Shown here piece after piece: positions 12,691-12,736 of a DNA stretch of 12,736 nt. The position numbers and the translations under genes are program-made. The notes under the pieces are model-generated. The model was not told where the DNA came from, made no database searches, and was given only the letters and a program-made list of their open reading frames with translations. Source of the DNA: Opitutaceae bacterium (GTDB lineage: Bacteria; Verrucomicrobiota; Verrucomicrobiia; Opitutales; Opitutaceae); the NCBI GenBank assembly GCA_031272375.1, contig JAISTY010000207.1, positions 1 to 12,736 of the forward strand, in the 5' to 3' direction. Position 1 is the stretch's first letter. Each line of letters starts with the position of its first letter.

Positions 12691-12736
12691 TTTTTTTTCG
12701 CCGCCGGCGCGCGCTCCGCGGGCCTTTTGCGGGTTG
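12691..12736. other. Right-edge non-coding sequence after pgpA
   Basis: 46 nt beginning with a run of eight T just past the pgpA stop, then GC-rich sequence. A T-run after a GC-rich gene end could be terminator-like, but the only hairpin available (GCGC-TC-GCGC within the last codons) is weak. Confidence 0.35.

Overview
The window is GC-rich bacterial chromosome with housekeeping genes packed tightly on both strands. The SufB/SufD/SufC proteins, a compact Bacillus-type ManA, a DUF3568-like lipoprotein and an SSS symporter of the type common in Verrucomicrobiota point to an Opitutales/Opitutaceae-like verrucomicrobium. That assignment is an inference from gene content and style, because there is no rRNA or other marker here.

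Layout. (1) 1-2116, minus strand: a translationally coupled manA-grpE-dnaJ cluster (4-nt overlap, then a 1-nt gap); dnaJ runs off the left edge. (2) 2271-4352, plus: a sodium:solute symporter, divergent from manA. (3) 4378-4863, minus: purE, convergent with the symporter. (4) 5006-6309, plus: a small lipoprotein and a class I SAM-dependent methyltransferase. (5) 6318-11449, minus: a Fur-family regulator, sufC, a low-GC winged-helix/PD-(D/E)XK-like gene, sufB and sufD. Between sufB and sufD lies a 297-nt non-coding repeat region. (6) 11546-12690, plus: pgsA and pgpA, overlapping by 4 nt.

How the genes work together. SufB, SufC and SufD form the SufBCD Fe-S cluster scaffold, and the Fur-family protein just upstream, with a palindrome over its own extended -10 promoter, is the likely controller. 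PgsA and PgpA catalyse the two last steps of phosphatidylglycerol synthesis. GrpE and DnaJ are the co-chaperones of DnaK. PurE works in purine synthesis and ManA in fructose-6-P/mannose-6-P interconversion.

Points for a second look. (a) A 12-mer, GACAAGYYGCCG, occurs 11 times, in coding and intergenic DNA and in several reading frames, and is tandemly expanded inside grpE. (b) G/C strand skew changes sign near 6.3 kb whichever strand the genes are on, as at a replication origin or rearrangement junction. (c) The 3' end of sufB is duplicated in inverted orientation about 200 bp downstream, inside a CACAGAG/CACGGAG repeat element. (d) A compositionally foreign nuclease-like gene sits inside the suf cluster. 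(e) The Fur-family protein lacks the structural-zinc cysteine pair. (f) The symporter lacks the two Na2-site serines.

No tRNA, rRNA, CRISPR array, insertion-sequence transposase or clear intrinsic terminator was seen.
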